Below, in pieces: positions 1-14,275 of a stretch of DNA of 64,000 bases. The position numbers and the translations under genes are program-made. This DNA is from Deinococcus sp. HSC-46F16. GTDB taxonomy: Bacteria > Deinococcota > Deinococci > Deinococcales > Deinococcaceae. The stretch is taken from assembly GCF_024171495.1 (NCBI RefSeq), contig NZ_JALJZW010000001.1:310001-374000 (forward strand). The letters are read 5' to 3'. A model generated the notes under the pieces. The model was given only the letters and a program-made list of their open reading frames with translations. It had not been told where the DNA came from and did no database searches. Position 1 is the first letter of the stretch. Each line of letters starts with the position of its first letter.

Positions 1-162
1 TGCCTGCTGAGCCTCTACGTGCTGGAGGTGCTGGTCCGGGGCAAGCTCGTCGAGCACCGCCGGGGCCTGCGCTTCCTGCCCGTCGTGACCCTCTTTCTGT
101 ACGGCTGCGCGTACATGGTGGGGCGCGTAGCGGTGTTTCCGGGGAGTACGCCGGGAACGTAA
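1..162 (+). CDS. C-terminal end of a membrane-protein-like gene (partial)
   Basis: The reading frame is open from the first base and ends in TAA, giving 53 residues. Two hydrophobic stretches (start of the fragment, and the segment around VVTLFLYGCAYMVG) are separated by a basic patch, which suggests the end of an integral membrane protein. The gene start lies outside the window, so no family can be assigned. It is followed by about 50 nt before kynB, which has its own promoter. Confidence 0.5.
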   Translation, partial: CLLSLYVLEVLVRGKLVEHRRGLRFLPVVTLFLYGCAYMVGRVAVFPGSTPGT

Positions 163-200
163 GCGGCGAGCGGCCAGCTTCCCTGGGCGCTGGCGGCTGG

Positions 201-206
201 TAGCCT
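201..206 (+). promoter_or_regulatory. -10 box for a leaderless kynB transcript
   Basis: TAGCCT lies 7 nt before the kynB ATG, so transcription would begin at or next to the start codon. No Shine-Dalgarno sequence is visible in this short gap. The same spacing recurs at several other genes of the window. Confidence 0.4.
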
Positions 207-213
207 CTTTTCC

Positions 214-2045
<1,832 letters not shown>

Positions 2046-2114
2046 GGCGTGTGGAGAAGAGAAGTCGGTGGGCGGCGTCCCGCAACGTCTCCCGCCTTTC
2101 TTTCCAGGCCCTGT

Positions 2115-2120
2115 TACCCT
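2115..2120 (+). promoter_or_regulatory. -10 box for the LysE-family gene
   Basis: TACCCT ends 5 nt before the ATG of the exporter gene, matching the leaderless promoter layout seen elsewhere in the window. Confidence 0.35.
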
Positions 2121-2125
2121 GAACC

Positions 2126-2743
2126 ATGGATTCCGCCCTCCTCGCCTTCGCGGGCCTCTCGCTGCTGCTGACGGTCACGCCGGGGGCAGACACGGCGCTG
2201 GTCACGCGAGCGGCGCTGGCGGGGGGGCGTCCGGCGGGGTTCGGGGCGGTGCTGGGGGTCACGAGCGGGCTGCTCGTGCACGCGGCCCTGAGCGCCCTGG
2301 GCCTGAGCGTGCTGCTGGCCCGCAGCGCGGCGCTGTACGAGGCCGTGCGGCTGGCAGGAGCCGCTTACCTGCTTTACCTCGGCGTGCGGGCATGGCGCGA
2401 AGCCCGGCACACGGCGCAGGCTGCCGGGGCGCCCAGCCCCCGCCTGGGCTTCGGCCCAGCCCTCGCGCAGGGCCTGACCACCAACGTGCTCAACCCCAAG
2501 GTGGCCCTGTTCTACCTCACCGTGCTGCCCGGCTTCGTCCACCCCGGTGAGGGTGTCCTGGTGCGGTCGCTGACCCTCGCGCTGATCCACTTCGGGTGGG
2601 GCGTGATCTGGCTGGGCCTGCTCGTGCTCCTGATCGGGACCCTCGCCCCCCGTCTGCGCTCGCCGGGCGTCCGCGCCACGCTGGAACGAATCACGGGCGC
2701 GGCGATGGTGGCGCTGGGGCTGCGGGTGGCGCTGAGCCGTTGA
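2126..2743 (+). CDS. LysE/RhtB family amino-acid exporter
   Basis: A 205-residue inner-membrane protein with about six hydrophobic helices. The N-terminal segment contains TPGADTALVTR, the family motif in the first membrane segment, and the mid-protein NVLNPKVALFYLTVLPGF is the second LysE/RhtB signature. Members export amino acids such as lysine, threonine or homoserine lactones; the substrate cannot be read from sequence. It follows kynU by 80 nt and has its own -10 box, so it need not be co-transcribed. Confidence 0.9.
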   Translation: MDSALLAFAGLSLLLTVTPGADTALVTRAALAGGRPAGFGAVLGVTSGLLVHAALSALGLSVLLARSAALYEAVRLAGAAYLLYLGVRAWREARHTAQAAGAPSPRLGFGPALAQGLTTNVLNPKVALFYLTVLPGFVHPGEGVLVRSLTLALIHFGWGVIWLGLLVLLIGTLAPRLRSPGVRATLERITGAAMVALGLRVALSR

Positions 2744-2816
2744 CCCGGCGCGGCGGAAACAGCGGACAGGCGGGCGACGTTCCGGGACGCGGCCCAGCCT
2801 CTGTGCAGGACCCCCA

Positions 2817-3281
2817 CTAGAACCCGAAAGCCTCCAGCACCTCGCGCGGCGCCCGCTTGGGCCGCCCGCTCACCGGGTCCACCCAGACCCACTCGGTCTG
2901 GCACTCGGCCAGCCGCTCGCCGTCGCTGCCGTCCTCGGTCGCCCGGTCGAGGGTGTAAGCGCGGACGCTGCGGACCCCGGCATGTTGGGTCAGGGCCGTG
3001 CGGACACGCACCCGGTCCCCCAGCAGCGCGGGCTTGTGGTACGTGATGACATGCTGCCGCGCGACGGGGACGGCTCCCAGCGCGACCAGCGCGTCGGTGC
3101 CCATGCCCTCGCGCAGCGCGTGGGCACGGGCCACCCGCTCGCACCACGCGAGGTAGACGGTGTTGTTGACGTGGTTGAGGTCGTCGAGGTCGTCCGGCTC
3201 CACGGTGAGGGTCAGCTCGTGCCTGCGCCGGGCGGGCAACTCGGCCCACAGCACGTCGGCGTCGGGAATGGTGAGCTTCAA
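2817..3281 (-). CDS. Acyl-CoA thioesterase, hot-dog fold (4HBT family)
   Basis: A 154-residue single hot-dog domain with the signature DLDDLNHVNNTVYLAWCE near residue 30, which carries the catalytic Asp region of 4-hydroxybenzoyl-CoA-type thioesterases. It probably hydrolyses an acyl-CoA; the acyl group is unknown. The start is taken as TTG at 3281, which overlaps the stop of the upstream gene (TTGA) and gives a normal length; no ATG lies close to the start of the fold. It forms a two-gene operon with the pterin dehydratase. Confidence 0.85.
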   Translation of the reverse strand: MKLTIPDADVLWAELPARRRHELTLTVEPDDLDDLNHVNNTVYLAWCERVARAHALREGMGTDALVALGAVPVARQHVITYHKPALLGDRVRVRTALTQHAGVRSVRAYTLDRATEDGSDGERLAECQTEWVWVDPVSGRPKRAPREVLEAFGF

Positions 3282-3607
3282 GCCTGCGCCTCCTCCCACA
3301 GCCGGTTCACGGCCCGCGCCCCCTCGATGTCCGCCATCGTGACGCCGCCCGCGTCGTGGGTGAAATAGCGCACCCGCAGCCGCGCGTAATGGAGGTGGAG
3401 GTCGGGGTGGTGCCCGGCTTCCTCGGCCATCTGGGCGATCCGCAGGGTGAAGTCCACGCCGTCCATATAGCTCCCGAACTTGAAGTCCCGGTAAAGCTGG
3501 CCGTCGTTGCCCCACCAGCCTTCGGGTTTGAGGTCCTGCACGTCGCCGTCACTGAGTTTGCGGCTGGCGTCGTGCGCCATGCGGGGGTCGTAGGGGTGGT
3601 AGCTCAT
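3278..3607 (-). CDS. Pterin-4a-carbinolamine dehydratase (PCD/DCoH)
   Basis: Small cytoplasmic enzyme that regenerates tetrahydrobiopterin-type cofactors after aromatic hydroxylation. The family motif is clear: EEAGHHPDLHLHYARLRV followed by TH.AGGVTMADIEGA. The start at 3607 (MSYHPYD) gives 109 residues; ATGs at 3616 and 3580 are equally readable and none has a strong ribosome site. No phenylalanine hydroxylase gene is next to it; the partner here is a thioesterase. Confidence 0.85.
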   Translation of the reverse strand: MSYHPYDPRMAHDASRKLSDGDVQDLKPEGWWGNDGQLYRDFKFGSYMDGVDFTLRIAQMAEEAGHHPDLHLHYARLRVRYFTHDAGGVTMADIEGARAVNRLWEEAQA

Positions 3608-3662
3608 GCGGCCCATGCTAGGGCGCCCACGTTCACCGCGCGGCCGGGCGGGACGCGGTGCA

Positions 3663-3679
3663 CTCCCCCGCCGGGGGAG
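3663..3679. other. GC-rich hairpin between divergent genes
   Basis: A 7-bp perfect stem (CTCCCCC / GGGGGAG) with a 3-nt loop sits between the divergent pterin dehydratase and the small gene at 3750. It could be a regulatory hairpin or a protein site; there is no T-run to make it a terminator. Confidence 0.3.
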
Positions 3680-3749
3680 GTGTGACATTTTGCGCATCTT
3701 GAAGTAGCCTTTAGCCCTCATCAGGTTGCGGTCAGAAAGGGAGGAAGCT

Positions 3750-3869
3750 ATGCGCATGCTGCTACTCAAGCTGCTGGGGCGTCGTCGCCCGTCTCTGCGG
3801 AGTCGGCCGCTGGCGGCTCCGGTCATCACGGAATTCGACCTCTTGCGGGCGCTGGGATGTGACGAGTAG
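3750..3869 (+). CDS. Possible 39-residue basic small protein
   Basis: A short frame preceded by one of the best ribosome sites in the window (AAAGGGAGGA, 4-5 nt before the ATG). The product begins MRMLLLKLLGRRR and ends EFDLLRALGCDE, so it has a short hydrophobic, basic N-terminus and an acidic C-terminus. No known family is recognised. It ends 55 nt before the lipoprotein gene, and could be a leader peptide for it. Conservation in relatives would decide whether it is real. Confidence 0.45.
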   Translation: MRMLLLKLLGRRRPSLRSRPLAAPVITEFDLLRALGCDE

Positions 3870-3924
3870 AGGGCCGTCAGATCGGCTTGCGGGCCGGGCT
3901 GGGTGGGGGTACGGTGAGGGCGTT

Positions 3925-4704
3925 ATGAAAAAACTTTCCATGCTGGCCCTGGCCTCCGCTGGTCTCCTGCTCGCCGCCTGTGACCGCACCCCGCCGCCCA
4001 GCAACCTGAACTCTCTGTCCGGCACCGTGGTAGAGGGGAATTTCGTGGAGACGACGACCTCCCTTCGCCTCGCGACGGGTGCCTGGACGGGCGGGGCGGG
4101 CAGCGTGCGGGGGTACCTTGTCGGTGAGGACGGCGTGGCCGGACAGCCTGCGGCGACGGGCACGCTCGGGGCGGACGGCAAGTTCGCCCTGACGCTGCCC
4201 ACGCCCACGGCGGCGCAACTCACGGCGCTGGACACGGACCTTTTCGGTGCCCTGCCGGAGGACTACGACTTCGCGCAAGACTGCGTACCGCAGGTCACGG
4301 CCAGCGACCAGTCGGTCCGCAGCACCACGATGGTGGTGGAAGTTGACGCGAACAAGGACGGCCCCGTCTTGCCCATCGCCCTGTCCTTGGACGCGACGCC
4401 CGGTCAGGGCAAAGCCAACCTCAGCCTCGGCGGGCTGATGTACGTCGACCGCAGCGTCACGCTCAAGGGCACCCGCACCTGCACCGCGCAGGGCGAGCGC
4501 CTCACCGTTCAGGTCGACCTGAGGCTGGGCAAGGGTTGGAACAAGGTGCAGTTCGCCGTCACGGGCGACGAGGCGACCGGAGCTTACGCTGTTAGTGCTG
4601 TCTCGGGCGGCTTCTCGTCGGACAACTGGGTTTACCTGAACGAGGATCTGTCCGGGCTGAGCGTGGGGTCCAAGCTTCCCAAGCCCGCCTTCCTGGGCCG
4701 CTAA
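3925..4704 (+). CDS. Predicted lipoprotein of unknown function
   Basis: A 259-residue protein with a clear lipoprotein signal peptide: MKK, a hydrophobic run, then the lipobox LLAAC near residue 20. The rest is hydrophilic and rich in Thr, Gly and Asp with several beta-strand-like stretches; no enzyme motif is visible. The ATG at 3925 is chosen because it places the signal peptide at the N-terminus. It is closed by a strong rho-independent terminator. Confidence 0.8.
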   Translation: MKKLSMLALASAGLLLAACDRTPPPSNLNSLSGTVVEGNFVETTTSLRLATGAWTGGAGSVRGYLVGEDGVAGQPAATGTLGADGKFALTLPTPTAAQLTALDTDLFGALPEDYDFAQDCVPQVTASDQSVRSTTMVVEVDANKDGPVLPIALSLDATPGQGKANLSLGGLMYVDRSVTLKGTRTCTAQGERLTVQVDLRLGKGWNKVQFAVTGDEATGAYAVSAVSGGFSSDNWVYLNEDLSGLSVGSKLPKPAFLGR

Positions 4705-4723
4705 CCCCCCCACCTCCGGGAGT

Positions 4724-4754
4724 CGCCCCCACACGGGGCGGCTTTCCTTTTTCC
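4724..4754 (+). terminator. Rho-independent terminator of the lipoprotein gene
   Basis: A 6-bp stem CGCCCC / GGGGCG with a 5-nt loop is followed by GGCTTTCCTTTTT, about 20 nt after the stop codon. Confidence 0.75.
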
Positions 4755-4802
4755 CACTCCCAAACGCGACTTCCATTCCGCTGAGAACAGAATGGGCTGC
4801 GC

Positions 4803-4808
4803 TATGCT
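4803..4808 (+). promoter_or_regulatory. -10 box of mutS (leaderless)
   Basis: TATGCT lies exactly 6 nt before the GTG start of mutS, with a CTGAGA -35-like hexamer 16 nt upstream. This supports the GTG start and a leaderless mutS-mutL transcript. Confidence 0.5.
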
Positions 4809-4814
4809 CGGCGC

Positions 4815-7340
<2,526 letters not shown>

Positions 7341-7343
7341 GCC

Positions 7344-9008
<1,665 letters not shown>

Positions 9009-9053
9009 CCCCGGAAGCCCGCGCCGGGTCATGATGGGAGAGGGTGACCGGAC

Positions 9054-11189
9054 ATGATCGAGGCCGCTTTGCTGGGTCCGCCGGAACTGCGGTGCGGAGG
9101 ACGGGCCGTCCCGCTGCCGACGCGCAAGGCCCTCGCGCTGGTGGCCTACCTCGCCCTGGAGGGCCGCACGTCCCGCGCCGTGCTCGCCGAGCTGCTGTGG
9201 CCCGACGCGGGAGGCGGGCAGGCGCGTGGGCACCTGCGCCGCGAACTGCACCGCCTGCGCCAGACCCCGCTGGGCACCCTGCTCGCGGCGGTCGCGGGGG
9301 ACGTGGCGCTGGGGCCGGGCCTGACCTGTGACGTGTCCACCTTCCGGGCACAGGCGGAGGCCGGACGCCTGGACGAGGCGCTGGCCCTGTGGCGGGGCGA
9401 GCCCCTGGCCGGATTCGGGCTGCCGGGAGCGCCCGCCTTCGAGGAGTGGCTGGGTGGGCAGCGCGAGCGGCTGGCCGGGCTCCGCCAGGACCTCCTGCGC
9501 CGCCGGGCCGAGGCACTGGAGGCGGCGGGTGAGCTGCGTCCGGCGCTCGCCCAGCGCCTGGAGCTGCTGCGGGCCGACGAACTCACCGAGGCCCACCACC
9601 GCGAGGTCATGCGGCTGCACGCGCTGCTGGGCGAGCGGGCGGCCGCGCTGCGGCAGTTTGAGCGCCTCAGGCAGGTGCTCGCCGACGAACTCGGCCTCGC
9701 CCCCCTGCCCGAGACCCTGCGGCTGGCGCGTGAGATCGGGCGGCGCACGGTCCCGCGCCCGGTGCCGCCCGGTCCTCCTCCCCTCCACCCACCCGCGCTG
9801 GTGGGCCGGGAGCGCGAGTGGGCACAGATGGAGGCGGCCTGGGCCGCCGGGCAGCCGATCTACATCACGGGCGAGCCGGGGGTCGGCAAGACCCGGCTGA
9901 TGCTCGATTTCGCGGCGTCGAAGGGGGCCTGCGAGCCCAACGACGGGCGGCCGGGCGACGCGGGCCTGCCCTACGCCTCGCTGGCGCGGGGGCTGCGCGG
10001 CCTGCTGGAGCGGCAGCCCGAGTTGCGCGGACAGTTGCCCGCCTGGGTGCGGCAGGAACTCTCCCGGCTGCTGCCCGAACTCGGGGACGCCCGCCCCCCG
10101 CCCCTGCGGGTTCCGGAGGACCGGCGGCGGCTGCTGGACGCCGGGCTGGTGCTGCTGGGTCTGGGCACCCGCGACCGCCTCGCGCTCACCACCGACGACC
10201 TGCATCTCTTCGACCCCCTGAGTTTCGAGGCGGGCGCGTACTTCACGGGCAGCCCAGCCCTGCCGCTGCGGGTGCTCGTGACCTTTCGCCGTGACGAACT
10301 GCCGCCCGTCGCGTGGCAGGCGGTCCGGGAGCAGGTGGACGCTGGGCGGGCACTGCTGCTGGAACTGGAGCCGCTGTCTGTGGAAGCACTTGCCGAACTG
10401 CTGGAGGAACTGGACCTCCCCACGCCCCCGGCCGGGGACCTGGCGGGGGCGCTGCACCGCTACACCGGCGGCAACCCGCTGTTCGTGCTCGAAACGGTGC
10501 GCCACCTGCTCGGCACGGGGGAACTCGCGCGGGGGCTTCCGGAACATCTGCCCCCACCGGGCCGGGTGCGGCCGATCATTGCCCGCCGCCTGGAACATCT
10601 GCCGCAGGGGGCTGCGCGGCTCGCGCAGGTCGCGGCGGTCGCGGGCGAGGATTTCAGCCTGGACCTCGCGGGCCGGGTGTTGGGCACCGATCCACTGGAC
10701 CTCGCGCCGGTCCTGGGGCGGCTGGAGCAAGATGGCCTGCTGCGCGGCGAGCGCTTCGCGCACGACCTGCTGCGCGACGGCGTGCTCGCCTCCCTGCCCG
10801 GACCCGTCCGTCACCTGCTGCACGCCCGCGTGCTCGCCGCGCTGGGAGAAGGAGCGCGGGTTGCCGTGCGTGCCCGGCACGCGGTCGCGGCGGGCGTGCC
10901 GCAGGCCCACCCCCTCAGCCTCGCGGCGGCGGCCGAGGCCACGCACCTCCTCGCCCCCCAGGAGGCGCTGGGGCACCTGGGTCAGGCGCTGAGCTTTGCC
11001 CCCACCGACCGCGACGCCTTCGACATTTACTGGGCTCGCCTCCCCCTGTGGCTCGCGGTGGGGGACCGGGTGGGCTGGACGCAGGACCTGGCCGCCCTGG
11101 ACGCCCTGGCGGTCCGGCTGGACGACCCTGAGCTGGCCCGGCGGGTGGCCCTGGCCGGAGCGGGAACGCAGCCTGCGGACCTGCCCTGA
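9054..11189 (+). CDS. SARP/BTAD-type transcriptional regulator with AAA ATPase domain
   Basis: 711 residues. The N-terminal 95 or so residues match the OmpR-like winged-helix DNA-binding part of SARP regulators (KALALVAYLALEG..SR..LAELLWPD), followed by a bacterial transcriptional activator domain of TPR-like helices to about residue 225. A P-loop NTPase begins at about residue 245 with Walker A GEPGVGKTR near residue 274. The C-terminal 200 residues are helical and lack a LuxR-type HTH. Such proteins integrate a cytoplasmic signal with promoter activation. It follows mutL by 45 nt on the same strand, so it may be co-transcribed with the repair genes. Confidence 0.85.
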   Translation: MIEAALLGPPELRCGGRAVPLPTRKALALVAYLALEGRTSRAVLAELLWPDAGGGQARGHLRRELHRLRQTPLGTLLAAVAGDVALGPGLTCDVSTFRAQAEAGRLDEALALWRGEPLAGFGLPGAPAFEEWLGGQRERLAGLRQDLLRRRAEALEAAGELRPALAQRLELLRADELTEAHHREVMRLHALLGERAAALRQFERLRQVLADELGLAPLPETLRLAREIGRRTVPRPVPPGPPPLHPPALVGREREWAQMEAAWAAGQPIYITGEPGVGKTRLMLDFAASKGACEPNDGRPGDAGLPYASLARGLRGLLERQPELRGQLPAWVRQELSRLLPELGDARPPPLRVPEDRRRLLDAGLVLLGLGTRDRLALTTDDLHLFDPLSFEAGAYFTGSPALPLRVLVTFRRDELPPVAWQAVREQVDAGRALLLELEPLSVEALAELLEELDLPTPPAGDLAGALHRYTGGNPLFVLETVRHLLGTGELARGLPEHLPPPGRVRPIIARRLEHLPQGAARLAQVAAVAGEDFSLDLAGRVLGTDPLDLAPVLGRLEQDGLLRGERFAHDLLRDGVLASLPGPVRHLLHARVLAALGEGARVAVRARHAVAAGVPQAHPLSLAAAAEATHLLAPQEALGHLGQALSFAPTDRDAFDIYWARLPLWLAVGDRVGWTQDLAALDALAVRLDDPELARRVALAGAGTQPADLP

Positions 11190-11276
11190 GCCGCCCGCCC
11201 TTGCCACGCTGTTGCCACGCCCCCCCGCCTAAGGTGGCTCCACGCCTCCCCAGCGGAGACAAAGGAGCGTGAACCT

Positions 11277-11981
11277 GTGGCAACCTGGCACACCGGACAA
11301 AGGCTCGGGCTGGTCCTGGCCCTGACAGGTGCGGCCCTGGCGCAGACGGCCTCGACGCCCCTGCTCCTGACGATCGGTGGCCGCCCCGCCACGAGCCGGG
11401 CCATCGTGGTGGGCGGCAAAACCTACGTGCCGCTCGACGCCCTCCAGGCGGCGGGCGTCAGCGCGACCCGCGCGGGGAACACGCTCGCGCTGACGCTGCC
11501 GGGGACCGCGCGTGCTCCGGCCGCCGGTCAGGCCCCCGGCGGGGCGAACCAGGTGGCGGCAGTCGAGGGCTGCTTGGGAGAGCTCCTCTTCAACGGGGTG
11601 CTGCGCCTGCGGGTGCAGCGGGTCGAGGACCTGGGGACCCACTGGGGCGTGACCCTGGAGGTCCGCAACGGCACGGACAAACTCGTCAGCACGACCGAGA
11701 TGACGGGCCTCGACATCTACGGCGAGGAACTCAGCCTGACGACGGCGGACGGCCAGACCCTGACCCACTCCAGCGCTGGAGACGCCTGGTCGCTGGCGAT
11801 TCGCCAGAAGCTGCCCCCCGGCGCGGCCTTCGTGGCCCGCAAGGAGTTCGCCAAGCGGGGACAGGGCAGGCCCCTGCGGTTGGTGCTGTTCCTCGATCCC
11901 CAGGCGCGGAGCCGGGACTCCTCCCTGCGCTACACCGTCTCTGACCCCAGCTTCCGGGTACGGCTGGATTGCCAGAGGTGA
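11277..11981 (+). CDS. Secreted protein with copper-amine-oxidase-N-like stalk domain
   Basis: 234 residues with a signal peptide ending near ALAQT. The following segment, with the pattern GGRPATSRAIVVGGKTYVPL, resembles the amyloid-binding-type stalk domain (Cu_amine_oxidN1) found in many exported proteins, which often bind cell walls. The C-terminal half is beta-rich and unassigned. The GTG at 11277 is chosen because AAGGAG lies 9 nt upstream. It precedes the cytolysin-like gene by 73 nt on the same strand. Confidence 0.7.
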   Translation: MATWHTGQRLGLVLALTGAALAQTASTPLLLTIGGRPATSRAIVVGGKTYVPLDALQAAGVSATRAGNTLALTLPGTARAPAAGQAPGGANQVAAVEGCLGELLFNGVLRLRVQRVEDLGTHWGVTLEVRNGTDKLVSTTEMTGLDIYGEELSLTTADGQTLTHSSAGDAWSLAIRQKLPPGAAFVARKEFAKRGQGRPLRLVLFLDPQARSRDSSLRYTVSDPSFRVRLDCQR

Positions 11982-12054
11982 AGGTAGAGCGTCCGTCCAG
12001 GCACCGCAGCCGTTTCAACCGTTTGGCCTGCCCCTCACCCAGGAGGTGTCCACC

Positions 12055-13677
12055 ATGCTTCACCACAGGCCTTCGGCCCGAGTCCTGCTGCTCGGCGCCG
12101 CCCTGCTCACCCCCGCCGGGGCGCAGCCGCAGGTCGCGCCGCGTCTGCCGCCCCTTCCGGTGAGTCCCGTCCCGGTGCCCTCCCTGAATCTGCGCCAGAT
12201 CGAGCAACTGAGCGGCCCGGAGTTGCTGAGGGTGCTGACCCAGAACAACATCGAGTTCCGGGTCATTCCCAGGCCCCTCCAGATTCCCATCGTCCGGCCG
12301 CCCGTAACCAAGCTGGGAGGCCCGACCACCAGCACCCAGGACACCCCCGACGGCCAGCTCCTCTGCTCCGTCCAGCGCTACCGCCTAAGTTCGGCGCCCC
12401 CCGAGTACGCGGTGAAGACGCTCGATCAGGACACGCTGTGGGTGGGCGCCTTTGTCCGCACGGCGGGGCTGGAACTGGGCAGCATGCAGGCCGTCAGCGT
12501 CCCCGAAGTGCGCCGCCATCCTTACCGCATCACCTCGGCGCTGCCGTCCACGGCAGGGTCGGCGACCATCCAGCCCAACCAGACGGCGTACAACCTGGCG
12601 GTGGCGGCCGTGCGGCAGGGGGTGGTGGGCAGCCCCTTCGGCTCCACCATCCGCTACGAGATCACCGAGCAGAGCAGTGCGGAGACCTCGGCCCTGAAGC
12701 TGGGCCTGCGGGCGGGCGGCATCGGCTACAGCGTGAAGGCGGCGGGGAGCTACAGCACGGACAACCGGCAAAACCGCGTCTCCGCCGTGTTCGTGCAAAA
12801 CGCCTTCACCCTGAACGCCGATCTGGGCGGCAGCACGCCGCAGGGCGCTTTCCTGAAGGCCCCCACCCCCGAGGACCTGGCGGCCCTGACGGACCCGGCC
12901 AACGCGGCCGCGTACATCGATTCCATCACCTACGGGCGGCTGCTGTTCGTCGAGATGACGGGCAGCTACTCGTCGCAGCAGATGAAGGCCGCGCTCGACG
13001 CCTCGTACTCGGGCGTCAGCGCCAGCGTGCAGGCCGAGACCCAAAAGGTGCTGAGCAGCAGCCGCTTCAACGTGTACGCCGCCGGGGGCAACGAGGCGGC
13101 CGTGGTCGACCTGATCCGCACCCAGCGCCTCGCCGACTATTTCCGGGGCAGCAGCGACCCGCGCACCCTGGTGCCCATCAGCTTCACCGCCCGCACGTTC
13201 GTGGGGGGCGCCTACGCCGCCTCGGCCACCACGGGCGAGTATGCCGAGTCGGTCTGCAATCCCAACAGCCTGAAGGTCGGGGTGCGCGTCTCCTACCGCT
13301 CCATCGAGCCGGAAGACGACCGCTACGACGACGTGTTCGGGGAACTCAGCCTGAACGGCGCGGAGGTGTGGTCGCGGGGGTCGAGCCAGCGGGTGGACCT
13401 CTACCGGGGGCAGACCCTGAACCTGTACAGCGCCCCGGCCCCCCTCACCCTGAACTACGGCGAGCCGCGCACCCTGACCCTGGCCGCCCGGCTGATGGAC
13501 TGGGACCAGTTCAGCCCGAACGACGTGATCGGCACCTGGAGCGAGGCGATCGACCTGCGTGCCGTGGCAGACGAGTTCCGGGCCAGCGGCGGCGACCTGG
13601 TGCGCCGCGAGTTCCGCAAGCGGGGCGCGGCCGACGCGGACGGCGTGCTGATCGTGGAATTCATCCGGAGCAGTTGA
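12055..13677 (+). CDS. Secreted cholesterol-dependent-cytolysin-like (CDCL) protein
   Basis: 540 residues with a signal peptide ending near PAGAQ. Residues about 250-405 resemble the pore-forming core of thiol-activated cytolysins: a DSITYGRLLFVEM strand, SSQQMKAALDAS, an FNVYAAGGNEAAV segment, and PISFTARTFVGGAYAA followed by a TGEYAE strand. The Trp-rich undecapeptide that lets classical cytolysins bind cholesterol is not visible, as in the CDC-like family. An AGGAGG site lies 8 nt before the ATG at 12055; the GTG at 12046 sits inside that site and is rejected. A membrane-attacking or surface-assembly role is inferred from the fold only. Confidence 0.65.
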   Translation: MLHHRPSARVLLLGAALLTPAGAQPQVAPRLPPLPVSPVPVPSLNLRQIEQLSGPELLRVLTQNNIEFRVIPRPLQIPIVRPPVTKLGGPTTSTQDTPDGQLLCSVQRYRLSSAPPEYAVKTLDQDTLWVGAFVRTAGLELGSMQAVSVPEVRRHPYRITSALPSTAGSATIQPNQTAYNLAVAAVRQGVVGSPFGSTIRYEITEQSSAETSALKLGLRAGGIGYSVKAAGSYSTDNRQNRVSAVFVQNAFTLNADLGGSTPQGAFLKAPTPEDLAALTDPANAAAYIDSITYGRLLFVEMTGSYSSQQMKAALDASYSGVSASVQAETQKVLSSSRFNVYAAGGNEAAVVDLIRTQRLADYFRGSSDPRTLVPISFTARTFVGGAYAASATTGEYAESVCNPNSLKVGVRVSYRSIEPEDDRYDDVFGELSLNGAEVWSRGSSQRVDLYRGQTLNLYSAPAPLTLNYGEPRTLTLAARLMDWDQFSPNDVIGTWSEAIDLRAVADEFRASGGDLVRREFRKRGAADADGVLIVEFIRSS

Positions 13678-13702
13678 CCCGGCGGGGTGAAAAGGGCTTG
13701 GC

Positions 13703-14251
13703 TCAGCCCCCGAACTCCTCCGGCGGATAGGCCACCCGCTCCCGCGTCGTCGTCACGTAGGCGCTGCGGCCCAGGTACACGGCGGCCTCTCCCGCGAACA
13801 GCCCGGAGTCGTCGTACATTGCCGGGTCATACCGCACTCCCGTCACCCGCCCCACGAAGAGGTCGTGGTCCCCGGTCGGCACCACCTCCGTCACCTCGCA
13901 GGTGTAGTGCAGGTAGGCCCCGGCGAGGGCCAGCCCGGCGTCTGGCCGCGTCTCCAGGCCCAGCCGCGCGAACTTGTCCTCCCCGTCATGCCGGGTCAGC
14001 ACCCCTGCCCCCTGCACCGCCCGCGCCGCCGCGAAGGGCAAAAAGTTCACGCCGAAGCGCCCGCTTCCCAGGATGAGGGGATGAGTGGCCCGCTCCCGCC
14101 CCACCGCCACCCCGTACAGTGGTGGCTCGGCGCTCAGGGCCGTGTGCCAGCCCACGCTGAGCACGTTGCGGGTGCCCGCGTGCTCGGCGGTCACGAGGGC
14201 GACGGTGCCGGGGTAGGAGCCGAAAAAACGGGTGGTCTGGGCCGAGAGCAT
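13703..14251 (-). CDS. Flavin reductase-like FMN-binding protein
   Basis: 182 residues with the flavin-reductase-domain pattern: an N-terminal PGTVALVTAEHAGTRNV strand, then VGWHTALSAEPPLYGVAVG (substrate-free pocket) and GRFGVNFLPF. Members reduce FMN/FAD for partner oxygenases or act as flavoredoxins. No oxygenase gene is adjacent, so the partner is unknown. A TATCCT box lies 7 nt before the ATG, supporting this start and a leaderless message. Confidence 0.82.
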   Translation of the reverse strand: MLSAQTTRFFGSYPGTVALVTAEHAGTRNVLSVGWHTALSAEPPLYGVAVGRERATHPLILGSGRFGVNFLPFAAARAVQGAGVLTRHDGEDKFARLGLETRPDAGLALAGAYLHYTCEVTEVVPTGDHDLFVGRVTGVRYDPAMYDDSGLFAGEAAVYLGRSAYVTTTRERVAYPPEEFGG

Positions 14252-14258
14252 GGCCCTG

Positions 14259-14264
14259 AGGATA
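14259..14264 (-). promoter_or_regulatory. -10 box of the flavin reductase-like gene
   Basis: Read on the minus strand, TATCCT is 7 nt upstream of the ATG. Confidence 0.4.
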
Positions 14265-14275
14265 GGGGCCGGGCC

